Source of the DNA: an uncultured Paracoccus sp.
GTDB lineage: Bacteria; Pseudomonadota; Alphaproteobacteria; Rhodobacterales; Rhodobacteraceae
NCBI RefSeq assembly: GCF_947496875.1
Contig: NZ_CANMEH010000009.1
Span: forward strand, 95,515 to 159,514
Direction of reading: 5' to 3'
Length of the DNA stretch: 64,000 nucleotides
Position numbers and translations under genes: made by a program. Shown here piece by piece: positions 63,931-64,000 of the stretch; positions within the stretch are counted from its first letter, which is position 1, and every line of letters begins with the position of its first letter. Below the pieces are notes generated by a model. It was given only the letters and a program-made list of their open reading frames with translations. It did no database searches and had not been told where the DNA came from.

Positions 63931-64000
63931 TGTCCGAGCACGTGGTGTAATTTCAGCGCCGTCGACGGTGTGATCCCGGGTGGTCACCGAGGTGTATGGT
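63925..64000. mobile_element. Probable terminus of an insertion sequence (IS256-like end), continues outside
   Basis: GGGTAGTGTCCG, then AGCACGTGGTGTAATTTC, resembles from memory the terminal inverted repeat of IS256-type elements in alphaproteobacteria. It starts exactly where the preceding frame loses sense. Only 76 bp are in the window, so neither transposase nor second terminus can be checked. Confidence 0.5.

Overview
The window is high-GC DNA from an alphaproteobacterium. The nir/nor gene order (nirX–nnrS–nirI divergent from nirS-E-C-F-DL-G-H-J-N, plus norCBQDEF and an NnrR-type regulator), the Rhodobacterales-style transporters and the ectoine-use genes point to a Paracoccus- or Roseobacter-like denitrifier. 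This assignment rests on gene order and protein character; no database search was possible.

Layout. (1) 1–13.4 kb is accessory DNA: a helix-turn-helix fragment, two back-to-back tyrosine recombinases, a D-2-hydroxyacid dehydrogenase, three small proteins that look related to each other (the first frameshifted), a thermonuclease-type protein, a lower-GC gene with a phospholipase-D-like motif, a protein with a PD-(D/E)XK-like motif, two small secreted proteins and a VCBS/beta-propeller protein. (2) 13.3–14.3 kb is a recombination scar: the 3' part of a tRNA-Arg(CCU) gene cuts into a LysR fragment, which abuts a cytochrome c fragment. (3) 14.3–23.4 kb is an ectoine/hydroxyectoine import and degradation locus: ehuBCDA-eutB-eutC and an aminotransferase on minus, and ectoine hydrolase plus an M20 deacetylase divergent on plus. 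(4) 23.5–39.2 kb holds two oligopeptide/nickel-type ABC transporters. One comes with an FAD oxidoreductase and a divergent SDR/glyoxalase-like pair. The other comes with a formamidase and an AmiC-like sensor, and its binding-protein gene carries an in-frame stop. (5) 39.5–62 kb is the denitrification island: NnrR-type regulator, NO reductase (norCBQDEF), then nirX-nnrS-nirI and the cytochrome cd1/heme d1 operon, running on into a CbiX-like chelatase, a small membrane protein, and probably an IscA-type carrier and tpiA. (6) 62.9–64 kb has a glycosyltransferase-like gene and a small gene cut by what looks like the end of an insertion sequence.

How the parts work together. In the denitrification island NirS reduces nitrite to NO in the periplasm and NorCB reduces NO to N2O. 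NorQ/NorD activate the reductase, and NirE-F-DL-G-H-J-N build and load heme d1. NirI, NirX and NnrS are accessory. FNR-like 14-bp boxes (TTAAC-N4-GTCAA) lie ahead of norC and between nirI and nirS, and a near match lies between the regulator and a divergent small membrane protein, which fits control by the NnrR-type protein. No narG, nap or nos genes are visible. In the ectoine locus EhuABCD imports the solute, DoeA opens the ring, a deacetylase is expected to free diaminobutyrate and the aminotransferase to remove its amino group.
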